Assembly (NCBI GenBank): GCA_009777515.1
Contig: WRLR01000007.1
Location: forward strand, 1-63,370
Source of the DNA: Oscillospiraceae bacterium
GTDB lineage: Bacteria; Bacillota; Clostridia; WRLR01
Direction: 5' to 3'
Length of the DNA stretch: 63,370 bases
Positions within the stretch are counted from its first letter, which is position 1, and each line of letters begins with the position of its first letter. The notes beneath the pieces were generated by a model that worked only from the letters and a program-made list of their open reading frames with translations, was not told where the DNA came from and ran no database searches. Both the position numbers and the translations under genes were made by a program. Of the stretch, positions 18,906 through 28,335 are shown in pieces.

Positions 18906-19784
18906 TTAATAAACAGCTGTTGGATGCAGTTCCCGCATATATCGCCTAAACCCATCCTCGAAGGTCGGCATATTATAACCAACGCATTTTAAAAAAAACG
19001 GCATAGCTGTAAGAATATTCGGCGTCCCGTCAACTTCAACGATAAGCTCGGATATTTTCTTTTTGTCTGCGCCCATTTTTTCGAGGATATATGTATATAG
19101 ACCTTTCACCGTATAATCATTTTCGCTTGCCACATTATATATGCCGTAAGGGAACGCTCCGTTTAACATTTGAACGAACACATCAATCGTATCGTATATA
19201 TATGTCGTATGTTGCCTGGAACCCCTTACAACAGTTATAGGTGTATTATCTTTTAAAGATTTTGCGGCTCTTTCAACAATTCCAAATCGTGGTTCGCGTC
19301 GTGGCAACCCAGTTTCATAAATACCGTATTGCCAGCACAATCTTGTTATAAAATGTTTACAAACTAAAGAACGAATTTCCTGCTCACATGCCGCCTTAGT
19401 GACACCGTAAAAAGACGCGCCTTTAATTTCATTATATTCATGTAAGCTTTGGGGCAATTCATTATATCGATAAACATGATCCGTGCTACAAAATATGATA
19501 CCTGCGTTATATTTTGCGCAGTTTGACGCAATATTCCTAGTGGCTATGATATTGTTACGGACAGCGATATCTTTATTTTGCTCGCAAAATTGTATGTCCC
19601 CGTTTGCTGCGGTATGTATTACGAAATCCGGCTTAAATTCAGAAAATAAACTGCATACTACTGAATAGTCTGCCAAATCAAAACCATCTATTGCATCAAC
19701 GCCTTTAACTTCATGTTCTTTACTAATAGCTTTTATAGAGCGAGAACCGATAAATCCTTTACTGCCTGTGACAAGAATTTTCAT
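18906..19784 (-). CDS. NAD-dependent epimerase/dehydratase-like SDR protein
   Basis: Extended short-chain dehydrogenase. The Rossmann motif is KILVTGSKGFIGSRS at the start, and the catalytic pair appears as YGVTKAACEQE (YxxxK) near residue 130. STDHVY precedes it, as in RfbD/dTDP-4-dehydrorhamnose reductase relatives. The usual substrates are nucleotide sugars, but catabolic members oxidise or epimerise free sugars. I chose ATG 19784 because GGGGGAG lies six bases upstream; an ATG at 19790 overlaps that site. It lies 30 bases after the TIM-barrel gene at 19815 and just before the transport genes, so it is probably in the same operon. The C-terminal HPTAVY end is unremarkable. Confidence 0.85.
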   Translation of the reverse strand: MKILVTGSKGFIGSRSIKAISKEHEVKGVDAIDGFDLADYSVVCSLFSEFKPDFVIHTAANGDIQFCEQNKDIAVRNNIIATRNIASNCAKYNAGIIFCSTDHVYRYNELPQSLHEYNEIKGASFYGVTKAACEQEIRSLVCKHFITRLCWQYGIYETGLPRREPRFGIVERAAKSLKDNTPITVVRGSRQHTTYIYDTIDVFVQMLNGAFPYGIYNVASENDYTVKGLYTYILEKMGADKKKISELIVEVDGTPNILTAMPFFLKCVGYNMPTFEDGFRRYMRELHPTAVY

Positions 19785-19814
19785 AACCATCTCCCCCTCT
19801 TAATAGGATAGGCA

Positions 19815-20651
19815 TTATTCAAAACCAATCGATTTTAGATAATTAATGCTTTTTTGCATACCTATGACGACATCGGATACATCTTCATATTCTATCAACC
19901 CTACTCCATCATATTTTATTTTTTTGAAAATTGGCGCCCAGTTAAATTCAGTATCGCCAACGGCTACAGTAGTCCACGAACCATCTGGGTTCTGACGCCA
20001 GTCTTTGATATGCAAAGCAATAATATGGTTATTTAGAAGATCGACATAGTCGTCCAAGGGACGATCGATTACGGCGCGCATGTTGCCCGGATCGAATAAT
20101 ATGCCTGTGTGAGACGGTAACGCGTTGAGTAATTTTTTAAGCGAATCCCAATCGGTGGTAGCATTGTGCAGATGGATAGAACCTAATCCGCTCGGTTTTA
20201 ATGTACCATGTGTTTCTATTGCGAGTTTCATGCCTTTGGATGAAGCGAAAAAGTCCAATTCTTTTAGTGCATCAATCATATTTTTCCATTTAGCTTCATT
20301 CATTTCGTTTATTGGAGTCCACGATGCAAATATCCTTACAATTTTTACTCCAATTTGTTGCAACGATTCGAGTTGTGCCTTCTGCTCGTTAATGATCTTT
20401 TCCAATAAAGACTCATCTTCTATTGCATACCCGCCTCCAATTGCCCCAAATGATGTATCAATTTCATATTTTTGGATAATCTCATTTAACTGCGCAACCA
20501 GTGCGTTGTCAGGATTTTTTGGCAAACGATGAATATCGTTTTCATTGCCGCACCCAACTTCAAGGTACTGAACGCCCAAGTCATGCGTCAATTTGAAATG
20601 CTCATCAAGCGGGTATTCGCGAAAACCCCACTCCGCAAGCCCAATTTTCAT
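19815..20651 (-). CDS. Sugar phosphate isomerase/epimerase-like TIM barrel (1 of 3)
   Basis: Xylose-isomerase-like AP-endonuclease-2 fold, about 278 residues. Landmarks are MKIGLAEWGFREYPL, LAIETHGTLKPSG near 140, GILFDPGNMRAV near 180 and IIALHIKDWRQNPDG near 210. These hold the expected metal-binding Glu/Asp/His residues. GLIEYEDVSD near the C-terminus gives the final Glu. Enzymes of this fold interconvert keto and aldo sugars, epimerise keto-sugars (IolI, DTE) or dehydrate inosose (IolE). The start ATG 20651 has AAGGAG eight bases upstream. It is one of three paralogous barrels within 3 kb in the same operon, which suggests successive isomerisation or epimerisation steps. Confidence 0.88.
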   Translation of the reverse strand: MKIGLAEWGFREYPLDEHFKLTHDLGVQYLEVGCGNENDIHRLPKNPDNALVAQLNEIIQKYEIDTSFGAIGGGYAIEDESLLEKIINEQKAQLESLQQIGVKIVRIFASWTPINEMNEAKWKNMIDALKELDFFASSKGMKLAIETHGTLKPSGLGSIHLHNATTDWDSLKKLLNALPSHTGILFDPGNMRAVIDRPLDDYVDLLNNHIIALHIKDWRQNPDGSWTTVAVGDTEFNWAPIFKKIKYDGVGLIEYEDVSDVVIGMQKSINYLKSIGFE

Positions 20652-20739
20652 GAATACCACTCCTTCAAAATATAAATTTTATACGTTTATTTAATTAGAA
20701 ACGGGCATAGACAACATATCCGATTCTTTTTATTGTTAT

Positions 20740-21702
20740 TTACATGTTTCTGGCAGACGGGGGGAAATTAATTTTTTTTGTGAATTCGTAAGCTTCTGTT
20801 GCACCAAATACGCGATCCATACCCCAATCTTCCCATTCAATGGATAGCGGGCCGTAATATCCAATATGATCAAACTCTCTAATCAATGCTTCAAAATCGA
20901 CGTCGCCTCTTCCGGGCGATACAAATGTCCATCCTCTTCTCGTATCGCTACTAGAAGACAAATGAGAATTTAAAACGCTGTTTCTTCCGTTATAGTTGAG
21001 TTTTGTATCTTTTATATGCACGTGGTATATGCGGTCTGCGAAATCATGGACAAACATTACTGGATCGACCATGTTCCATATCAAGTGGCTTGGATCGAAG
21101 TTAAGTCCCAATGTGGGGCGGCGATTGAATTTCTCGAGCAGCTTTTGCGTTGTATAATAGTCATATGCTATCTGGGTTGGATAAGGCTCCAAAGCGAATT
21201 TAATGCCTAACTCGTCAAAGACGTCAAAAATACCGCTCCAAACCTCTACGATTAAGTCATACCCGGCTTCAACCCTTTCTTTTGTTTTACCGGAATAAAA
21301 ATACTTCCATATAGGGCTGCCCATAAATCCAGTTACAACATCCACGCCCATCGCGGCTGCCGTGTGCGCGACATATTTCATTTTTTCGACAGCCCAGGCT
21401 CGGATTTCTGTAGGTTTGCCAATTAGATTTTCAGGCACAAATGATTCTAGCTGCTCATCCGAACCGACGCAATGGCCGGTAAAATGATCACTGATAGCGA
21501 AACATTTTAAATTGTACTTTTCGAGAATATCCTTATGCTCTTTTACATATGCAGGTTCCTTTACTGCCCGTACAGGATCAAGATGACGGCCTCTGCACGA
21601 TATTTCGACACCTTCGTATCCGATTGATGAAAATATCGAACACGCCTCATCAAACGATAGGTCGGACCACTGTCCCGAAAAGATTGTTATTGGCCTTCGC
21701 AT
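20740..21702 (-). CDS. Sugar phosphate isomerase/epimerase-like TIM barrel (2 of 3)
   Basis: About 320 residues of the same fold as its neighbours but clearly distinct in sequence. Recognisable elements are ITIFSGQWSDLSFDEAC, YEGVEISCRGRHLDP near 35-50, KFALEPYPTQIAYD near 170, LGLNFDPSHLIWNM near 205, YHVHIKDTKLNYNG near 230 and PLSIEWEDWGMDRV near 295. The extended length and the WEDWGMDR ending occur in relatives found next to Gfo/Idh dehydrogenases and sugar ABC transporters. The start ATG 21702 follows GGAGG by eight bases; ATG 21717 lies before that site. It probably acts on a free or phosphorylated keto-sugar imported by the adjacent transporter. Confidence 0.88.
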   Translation of the reverse strand: MRRPITIFSGQWSDLSFDEACSIFSSIGYEGVEISCRGRHLDPVRAVKEPAYVKEHKDILEKYNLKCFAISDHFTGHCVGSDEQLESFVPENLIGKPTEIRAWAVEKMKYVAHTAAAMGVDVVTGFMGSPIWKYFYSGKTKERVEAGYDLIVEVWSGIFDVFDELGIKFALEPYPTQIAYDYYTTQKLLEKFNRRPTLGLNFDPSHLIWNMVDPVMFVHDFADRIYHVHIKDTKLNYNGRNSVLNSHLSSSSDTRRGWTFVSPGRGDVDFEALIREFDHIGYYGPLSIEWEDWGMDRVFGATEAYEFTKKINFPPSARNM

Positions 21703-21731
21703 AATATTTTCCTCCATTTATTAATAAGAAT

Positions 21732-22640
21732 TTATGTGAGATGCGGCGCAAAGTACTCTGTGGATGCCCCGTCTTCACTTAGTTGTTCCCTATGCTGCGA
21801 GCCTTCAAATGTTAATCCCATTTCGGCGGCTTGCTTAAAAATATAGTTTACTCCTCTTACTAATTGAGCTTCATTCAAATGTTCTATCATTAAAGTCGGT
21901 TGCTTTCTCATTTTTAATATTTCATTCAAATAAACACTATAATCTAGGATACCGTCCCCTATAAAAGTTTCATCGATTTTGACCGTTGGGTAAATTGGAG
22001 CCATATTAAAATCCTTAGCATGGCAACTGACGATATAATCACCAAGAATGGCAAAACATCTTTTTATAAAATCGCCGTTAAAATAATATCTTCTTGGACT
22101 TGAAATTATATTGACTGGATCCAAATGGACTGCAAACTCAGTTCTGTCGACTGCGTTTATAAGCCTTGCGTATACCTCCGGGCTATCGGGAAGTAAATAT
22201 GACTCTGTTTCCATGACTAGTTTGGTTGTTTTTGGTTTGACCCTGTCAATGATTGACTGTATGGTAACTACTGTCTCAAAAAAACTTCTTTCAGATAAGT
22301 TTTCTTTGCATGCGCTGCCCCATCCTCCTGTTTCGATGGAACCCCCGTGCATTACGCAACAAATGGCGCCCATTTCGTCAGCTTTAGATAACCGATCACA
22401 TATCTCGTCTTTATTTTTATTTTTTATAGCAGGATCTGTATCTAAAATATTTATGCAATATGCTGGATACTCTGCAATCAGAATATCGGCTTCTTTAAAA
22501 GCAGCTTTGTACTCGTCACGTTCAGAGTTATCACTAATATATTGCGTGCAATATGCCGCTCCAAAGCCAATACGGCGATGTTCTGTAATAATTTCTTCTA
22601 TTGAATTGGTTGGCTTAAAAATAGGTCCGCCGAGACGCAT
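21732..22640 (-). CDS. Sugar phosphate isomerase/epimerase-like TIM barrel (3 of 3)
   Basis: About 302 residues. It starts MRLGGPIFKPTNSIEEII, has VMHGGSIETGGWG near 95, LVMETESYLLPDSPEV near 145 (metal Glu), FAVHLDPVNIISSP near 170 (Asp), DYIVSCHAKDFNM near 200 (His) and PTLMIEHLNE near 255 (Glu). It is most like the group often annotated as hexulose-6-phosphate or tagaturonate-type epimerases, but I cannot assign a substrate. The stop is 30 bases before the start region of barrel 2, consistent with one transcript. The first ATG at 22640 has GAAAGGGGTG upstream. Confidence 0.87.
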   Translation of the reverse strand: MRLGGPIFKPTNSIEEIITEHRRIGFGAAYCTQYISDNSERDEYKAAFKEADILIAEYPAYCINILDTDPAIKNKNKDEICDRLSKADEMGAICCVMHGGSIETGGWGSACKENLSERSFFETVVTIQSIIDRVKPKTTKLVMETESYLLPDSPEVYARLINAVDRTEFAVHLDPVNIISSPRRYYFNGDFIKRCFAILGDYIVSCHAKDFNMAPIYPTVKIDETFIGDGILDYSVYLNEILKMRKQPTLMIEHLNEAQLVRGVNYIFKQAAEMGLTFEGSQHREQLSEDGASTEYFAPHLT

Positions 22641-22687
22641 ACATTCACCCCTTTCATGTTCATTAGCGCAAAAAATGTAAATGTGCT

Positions 22688-23707
22688 CTATTTATGCGGA
22701 TCAATCATTACTTTTCCGCATTTTTGAGACGCACAAATAGCCATTGCGGTATCCATATCTGTCATTGGGTATTTATGGGTGATTAATTTATCGACAACAG
22801 GTGAATTTAATATCACATCCATGATTTTAGGTATGCCGTTAATATTGTAATGCCATTGCCCGCAAATTTGTATACCTTTTCGAATGAGATCCCTGCTCAC
22901 GTGAATTTCAATTTTTTCGTTTTCGCCGATAAATGCCATAGTTCCATGGCGCCTTAATGAATCTATACCTAGACGGGCTCCAGGATTCGATCCTGACACT
23001 TCAAGCGCAATGTCGACGCCTTTATTGCCTGTAAACTGCATTATTTTTTTGTTTACTTCAGGATCGCTAGCGTCCAATACTAAATCCGCTCCCAGTTCTG
23101 TGGCTAAATTTTTCCTGTAGTCAATCATATCTACACTAATGACTTTGCAACCGCGGTATTTCGCATTTACAATACCGCCTAAACCGACAGGTCCCGCTCC
23201 AATTATTAACACTGTGTCAAATTTACTTGCTTTAAACCGTTCCAAAGCGCCAAATGTTGGGCCGAGACCGCAGCAGGCAAGAGATGCTTTTTCATATGAA
23301 ACACCGTCTGGTATGTGTGCGAGGAGCCAGTCCTGCTTCAAAAGATACTGAACATGCGTATCGCCATCGAAATCGAGACCAGTTTGCTCATGATAATCGT
23401 GCCAGTGCTGGCAATGTATGTATTCGCCTCTTATGCATAATTCACATTTTCCGCAAGGCCAACCCGGCATGACTACGACGCGATCGCCTACCTTCACTTT
23501 TGTGCTGTATGGGCCAACTGCGACTACTTCTCCGGCAGCTTCGTGCCCAGCCGAATTCGTTCCTTTAACCCATCCTTTGTACTGGGTGCATAAAGGTATA
23601 GCCTGTACCTTGACTAGAACCCAATCTTCTTTTGGCTCTGGTATTTTATAATCTACCAAACTGATTTTCTTAACATCTGATACAACTGCGCGTTTAGCTA
23701 ATGCCAT
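22688..23707 (-). CDS. Zinc-dependent alcohol/polyol dehydrogenase (MDR family)
   Basis: Medium-chain dehydrogenase of the sorbitol/threonine dehydrogenase type. The catalytic-zinc region shows LCTQYKGW and NSAGHEAAGEVVAVG (GHE). The structural zinc lobe CGKCELCIRGEYIHC has all four cysteines. The NAD(H) fold has VLIIGAGPVGLGG near 165. The enzyme would oxidise a hydroxyl of a polyol or keto-sugar using NAD(P). ATG 23707 is preferred over 23725 because AAAGGGG lies directly upstream of it and the chain then begins MALAKRAV. It sits between the cupin gene (27 bases upstream) and the three isomerases. Confidence 0.92.
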   Translation of the reverse strand: MALAKRAVVSDVKKISLVDYKIPEPKEDWVLVKVQAIPLCTQYKGWVKGTNSAGHEAAGEVVAVGPYSTKVKVGDRVVVMPGWPCGKCELCIRGEYIHCQHWHDYHEQTGLDFDGDTHVQYLLKQDWLLAHIPDGVSYEKASLACCGLGPTFGALERFKASKFDTVLIIGAGPVGLGGIVNAKYRGCKVISVDMIDYRKNLATELGADLVLDASDPEVNKKIMQFTGNKGVDIALEVSGSNPGARLGIDSLRRHGTMAFIGENEKIEIHVSRDLIRKGIQICGQWHYNINGIPKIMDVILNSPVVDKLITHKYPMTDMDTAMAICASQKCGKVMIDPHK

Positions 23708-23734
23708 GTTAAAAACCCCTTTCATTAGAATTTT

Positions 23735-24196
23735 TTATAGAATTCCTTTTACAGTTTCTGTTAATGAAATACGAGGCGCCTCCATTACCGGAGCGACGAC
23801 TACTATTTCAACAGGTTCTCCGGTTTCAGCAACTGCGACAAAATGCGCCTTATTTGCATTTATTGCAATTTGGGTTCCGGGACAAATGCGTACTACTTGT
23901 ATTGAATTCATGTCGATTTCACCATTTACAATATCAGCAAAAGGCATAATGGCAGTTCCAGAAATAAAATAAAAAACTTCGGTATCTTCGTGATATTCCA
24001 TTTCAGAAAAAATAGGTACATGCTTCCAAGCACGAAGAACCCCTCCTGCTATATTGTTCTTTCCAAAAGTTGCCGTAAGTCTGCTCGCATTCCATTCAAA
24101 CCAATTTTCTTTATATGCGTCCGCTTCACAAATAAAATTAACCGTTACTCCCTTGACGCTTCCAGGATTGATATCTTGTACTTTGAATTCCAACAT
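23735..24196 (-). CDS. Cupin-fold protein
   Basis: A 153-residue single-domain cupin. The first cupin motif is represented by EMEYHEDTEVFYFISGTAIM (residues about 65-85, histidine and glutamate as metal ligands), and the second by GTQIAINANKAHFVAV near 110. The family covers isomerases, ureidoglycolate-lyase-like enzymes and small-molecule binding proteins, so the activity is open. Its position at the head of the catabolic operon, 27 bases before the zinc dehydrogenase, suggests a sugar isomerase or lactone-handling role. The start at 24196 has GAAAGAGG upstream. Confidence 0.8.
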   Translation of the reverse strand: MLEFKVQDINPGSVKGVTVNFICEADAYKENWFEWNASRLTATFGKNNIAGGVLRAWKHVPIFSEMEYHEDTEVFYFISGTAIMPFADIVNGEIDMNSIQVVRICPGTQIAINANKAHFVAVAETGEPVEIVVVAPVMEAPRISLTETVKGIL

Positions 24197-24346
24197 ATTA
24201 ATTCCTCTTTCATAAATAATGGATATTCGAAACTCATCAATATTTCTGATTCCAATAATGAATAATAAAAACTATAGTTAAGAAATGACTAAAAAGTTTA
24301 TACTAGGACTTACATTGAATTTATCTCACTAATATTTATTCAATTT

Positions 24347-25510
24347 TTATCTCGCGTAACAATTGGTAAGAATCGTATACATATCATCAATCGTAGCTAC
24401 TCTTGGATTATTTTTATAATCGCTCAATACCTGCCCATGATCGGCTATAACACGGAGTGTTTCTTTTGTTACATTTACACTTTCGAATCCAGTAAATAGA
24501 TTTATTTTCTTTAAAAAAGAGTTAAACTCTTCGCAACATTGTAATGCTGCAGTTTCATTATCGGTACTATTTAATTTAGAGTTAAAAATCCTGCCGACTA
24601 TCGCGAATTTGTTAATCGCGTATTGATATGTAAATCTTATGAATTCGGGATAAGTAATAGCAAGTGAAAGCCCATGAGCAATATGCGGACAGTGGCCACT
24701 GATTTGCATCCCAAGACCGTGCGGTAGCGTGACTCCCGCTGATGATATACAGATCCCGCCCAGAGTATCCGCCCAAGCCATTTTAGAACGATATTCGATA
24801 TTATGCGGATCTTCGAGTAATTTTGGTAGTGTATTTACGATTAAACGTATACCTTCCAGTGCTAATGTCTCAACATATGGGTTTGTTCCGACCGAGATAT
24901 ATGCTTCAAAATTGTGTGCGAGAGCGTCAAACCCAGTAACCTGCGTTATTTCCGCCGGAAGTGTCAGCATTAGTTCAGGATCAACAATAGCAATTTTTGG
25001 AAAAATATTTTTATGCCATATGGCAGATTTGTCTAGATCGTCAGTTTTCGTTATAACTGAGCATTGCGTAACTTGCGAACCGGTCCCAGATGTAGTTGAT
25101 ATCGCAATGATTGGTAGTGTCTTTTCTGAAGGTTGTGTTTTGTAATGTAAATAATCCCATGCTGTCCCAGGATGAGATGCTTCTACGGCTATCGCTTTTG
25201 CTACATCCATGCTTGAACCGCCGCCTAGTCCGATTATTACTTGCGCTCCCGACATTTTAGCTAATTTTGCGCCATCACTGACTACGTTCGTCGTCGGATT
25301 AGGTATTACGCCATCATATTGAGTAACTATCATGCCGGCTTGTGTTAATGATTCTATTATATTTTTATAAAATGGTGAAGCAGCCGGGAATTTCGATCCT
25401 GTAACTAATAGACATTTTTCGCCGTATCTTTTAGCACATTCGCCAATTTGGTTAATTGACCCTGATCCAAAAATGATTTCAGTGGGTTGAAAATAATTGA
25501 ATGATTTCAT
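24347..25510 (-). CDS. Iron-containing alcohol dehydrogenase
   Basis: Group III metal-dependent alcohol dehydrogenase, 387 residues, normal length. NAD binding is shown by GLGGGSSMDVAKAIA (about 93-107). The metal site is given by DALAHNFEAY near 200, and by LPHGLGMQ and HCPHIAHGLSLAITYP near 260-285. Family members reduce aldehydes such as lactaldehyde or butyraldehyde, or oxidise polyols; in sugar clusters they usually reduce the C3 aldehyde product of an aldolase. It is separated by about 150 bases from the cupin gene and may be transcribed with the operon from the AT-rich region at 25.5-25.9 kb. Confidence 0.93.
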   Translation of the reverse strand: MKSFNYFQPTEIIFGSGSINQIGECAKRYGEKCLLVTGSKFPAASPFYKNIIESLTQAGMIVTQYDGVIPNPTTNVVSDGAKLAKMSGAQVIIGLGGGSSMDVAKAIAVEASHPGTAWDYLHYKTQPSEKTLPIIAISTTSGTGSQVTQCSVITKTDDLDKSAIWHKNIFPKIAIVDPELMLTLPAEITQVTGFDALAHNFEAYISVGTNPYVETLALEGIRLIVNTLPKLLEDPHNIEYRSKMAWADTLGGICISSAGVTLPHGLGMQISGHCPHIAHGLSLAITYPEFIRFTYQYAINKFAIVGRIFNSKLNSTDNETAALQCCEEFNSFLKKINLFTGFESVNVTKETLRVIADHGQVLSDYKNNPRVATIDDMYTILTNCYAR

Positions 25511-25908
25511 AAATTGTCTCCGTTTATAATTTTTTCAACAATATTGATAGTTAAAATCATTGAATAGGCTGTAAGTTAAGTTAATTAAGTTAAGTCTATA
25601 AAATGAAAATAAGAATGTCAAGAAAATATTATATAGGTAAATAAATAAATAAGTGATAAATATACATATAAATTGCAATAAAAATTGTGAAATTTTATAG
25701 TTATTGCTAATTGTATCCAGCATATTCTAAACTTTATGTTTACAACGCACTAACTACTTTAACTTAATTAAGTAACAAAAAATTAGTGGAAATATGTAAA
25801 TAATATTTTTTTGTGTGATCGGATATATGATAAATAAATAAAATAAAAACTTTGAAAATAATTACATGATATATTTATATAGGAGTTCAATTTATATAAA
25901 ATAATTTA
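25511..25908. promoter_or_regulatory. AT-rich control region with TTAATTAA palindromes
   Basis: About 400 bases without a gene between the dehydrogenase and the regulator gene. It is very AT-rich. ACTTAATTAAGT at 25762-25773 is a perfect palindrome, and a related AAG-TTAATTAA-GTT core lies at 25578-25591. Such pairs could be operators for the adjacent ROK regulator, but base composition makes chance palindromes easy, so this is tentative. Confidence 0.35.
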
Positions 25909-27138
25909 TTAACAATATTTGGAATATAGTCGGTTAATATCGCCGCCGTTTTCAACTAATCCTTTTAATAAATACGAAGCTGCTCCGACAGAAGCTATTT
26001 GCTTTGACGTCGAAGCAACTACTTTCGTAGAATTGCCCGCGTGCCTCATGCGCTTCTGTTCAACTACCCTTTGAATATTTTGTGTCAATATATCACCTGC
26101 TTGGCTTACGCCACCTTCTAAAATAATCAATCCCGGATCAAATATGTTGATCATGCTTGCGATTGCCGTGCCTAAATAATGGATGGCGTCATTTATTATT
26201 TCATGAGCCAATTGATCTCCTTGTTTGGCTGCGTCAAATATTATTTTTGCATTTATTAGGCTAATATCATGGTTCACTGTATCAATGATTTGTGTTGTGA
26301 CTCCTTTTTCTATATAAAATTTAGCTTTGTTAACCATTGCATTGGCCGAAGCTAGTGCTTCGAGACAGCCATAATTACCGCAGGCGCATAATGGGCCGTT
26401 CATTTCCATATTCATATGCCCAAATTCACCTGAACTGCCGGAATCACCGCAGTATAAATCGCCGTTGATGAACAACGCCGCGCCGATGCCGTACCCTAAA
26501 TTAATGCATAAAAAGTGCTCTCTATCCCTACCCAAGCCAAACCAGCGTTCGCCCATAGCCATAGCTCTTGTTACATTATCCATGTAAACAGGTAAGTGAA
26601 AATGGGTTTTTATTGACTCTATAATTTCAACATCTTCCCAGCCGAAATCAGGTGAAAAAACTACACCTGTTCTATTTTGATTTAAGAGGCCTGCAATTCC
26701 AATACCTATTCCCAACATCCGATTAGAATCCAAGCCTGACTGGCGAGTTACTTGCTCAATTGAATCGATGATTTGATTGAGTACAATTTTCGGTTGTCTT
26801 TTCGAATCTGTAGGAATTGTACATTGATAATGGATATGTGCTGCTAAATCCATCATGATTGTATTAATATTAGTTGTGCCTACGTCTACGCCGATAATAT
26901 AATACGCATCATTAACGCATTGCAATAATAACGGTGGCTTGCCACCGTTAGATTCACCTTTTCCTGTCTCTTTTACAAGCCCTTTATTAATAAACTCATT
27001 TGTTATTTTCATTACTGTTGGAATGCTAAGATCCGTCATTCGTGCGATTTCAGTTCTATAAATAGGGGCGTTGTTCATAATTGCACATATGACATTTTGT
27101 TTATTAACCATATTTAAAAAAGTTTTATCAATTTTCAA
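25909..27138 (-). CDS. ROK-family transcriptional regulator (NagC/XylR type)
   Basis: An N-terminal winged helix (NAPIYRTEIARMTDLSIPTV, residues about 25-45) is fused to a ROK sugar-binding domain. That domain contains the ATP/sugar loop GVDVGTTNINTIMMD, the conserved HMNMEM region and the zinc motif CACGNYGCLEALAS. Members repress sugar operons and are released by the sugar or its phosphate. A GTG at 27147 and a TTG at 27138 both begin the frame; the TTG has GGTG six bases upstream. The gene is transcribed in the same direction as the catabolic and transport cluster, just upstream of it, which makes it the likely regulator. Confidence 0.9.
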   Translation of the reverse strand: MKIDKTFLNMVNKQNVICAIMNNAPIYRTEIARMTDLSIPTVMKITNEFINKGLVKETGKGESNGGKPPLLLQCVNDAYYIIGVDVGTTNINTIMMDLAAHIHYQCTIPTDSKRQPKIVLNQIIDSIEQVTRQSGLDSNRMLGIGIGIAGLLNQNRTGVVFSPDFGWEDVEIIESIKTHFHLPVYMDNVTRAMAMGERWFGLGRDREHFLCINLGYGIGAALFINGDLYCGDSGSSGEFGHMNMEMNGPLCACGNYGCLEALASANAMVNKAKFYIEKGVTTQIIDTVNHDISLINAKIIFDAAKQGDQLAHEIINDAIHYLGTAIASMINIFDPGLIILEGGVSQAGDILTQNIQRVVEQKRMRHAGNSTKVVASTSKQIASVGAASYLLKGLVENGGDINRLYSKYC

Positions 27139-27559
27139 TAATATCACCGTAACTTATTTATAGTAGTTATTATAGTTAATGCCATTATAAACGGTTCACT
27201 CTTTAAAAACAAGAATAACTCAACATGAATAAATGATTAAGAATAATTATTTATATATGTTTAAACGACAGACGAATGGGAATTATGCATTATCCATATT
27301 TATCCGATTAATTATTCCATTGCATCAAAGCGGGGCTCGAATTACTTAAATATATCATATAAAATATAACAATCAAGTTACATTTACGCATCAATAGAAT
27401 GACGTGAAAATGCATTTGTCTGTTTACATTGTTAAATAAATGTATTAATGTACTATACTAATTAATATAAAATTATACTTCGCTAAAGTCAACATAATAA
27501 TATATGCTTCCAAATTACGTTATTATTATATGGTATAATAAACTGCATTTCGGAGAGTT

Positions 27560-27682
27560 ATGACGACATTATCTTTACAGTGGGCAGGTTTAACAAGACG
27601 CTGGCAAGTATTCGGCGTACGCAGAGGCGCCCGATACTATAGAGCCATCGCCATAGCTCATCGCAAAGAGGGTAAGGAGTAA
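27560..27682 (+). CDS. Possible 40-residue basic small protein
   Basis: An ATG at 27560 follows CGGAGAG by three bases, and a TATAAT box lies about 20 bases further upstream (near 27534). The frame encodes 40 residues with nine Arg/Lys, for example TRRWQVFGVRRGARYYRA. It has no similarity I recognise. It could be a real small protein or a decayed fragment of a mobile-element gene; nothing else nearby supports either view. Confidence 0.3.
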   Translation: MTTLSLQWAGLTRRWQVFGVRRGARYYRAIAIAHRKEGKE

Positions 27683-27899
27683 ATCTAGGCCATGTATGGG
27701 TTTATATGTTTGCGTATGAAAATATATATCTAACGGGGGAAGGATTGCATATATTTGGCAAAATTCCAAAAAGTTGTGTTTGCAACACGTGCTGAGTGTG
27801 CTTCCAAGTAGCATAAGATAGCGTTCACGCTCCGAATTTCTCCGTGAAATTTAGTGGATCGACATAAAGAGGGTGCCTGCATATTACAAGGAGGCATAT

Positions 27900-28007
27900 A
27901 TGTATGAAACTGGTAGAACCGTTATAGTCATTAAAAATTATGCGTTCACATTGTTATCAAAAGCTTTTTTACTTGGTTCGCGAAAGCTATTAACGTCAAT
28001 TATATAG
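27900..28007 (+). CDS. Possible 35-residue small protein with consensus ribosome binding site
   Basis: AAGGAGG stands about five bases before the ATG at 27900, one of the strongest such sites in the window. The frame encodes 35 residues with a hydrophobic centre (TVIVIKNYAFTLLSKAFLL). A second ATG at 27904 opens only a 7-codon frame. Unknown function. It could equally be a leader remnant. Confidence 0.3.
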   Translation: MYETGRTVIVIKNYAFTLLSKAFLLGSRKLLTSII

Positions 28008-28335
28008 TTTATAAAGATATTAAAAGAATAATATTAAAATTACTATAAGATAACAAAATAACTATTATAACGATTTCGCGGCAATAATACCTGTTGAATA
28101 GGATTTATTTTATAATTCAGTTAATTAATTTACATAATAATTATTAATTATTTGGTAAATACCTATTATCGATATCGATCATAATTATCAAAGTCGAGCA
28201 ATGTTTTTTGATTTGTTTAAATGAGTTCTTCACCCGATTTTTTATTTAGTCAATGTTATCTACAAATAACAAATAAAACACATATATTAATATTTTCATA
28301 ATGAGAAATAACAGTTAGCGATGCGGAGGATATAT

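Larger units (their letters stand above)
27148..28335. other. Long AT-rich intergenic region with two possible small genes
   Basis: Nearly 1.2 kb without a conventional gene between the divergent regulator and nucleotidyltransferase genes. It is strongly AT-rich with many short A/T inverted repeats. Two small open frames with ribosome binding sites (27560 and 27900) are listed separately. I see no RNA fold or repeat array that I can name. Confidence 0.5.
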
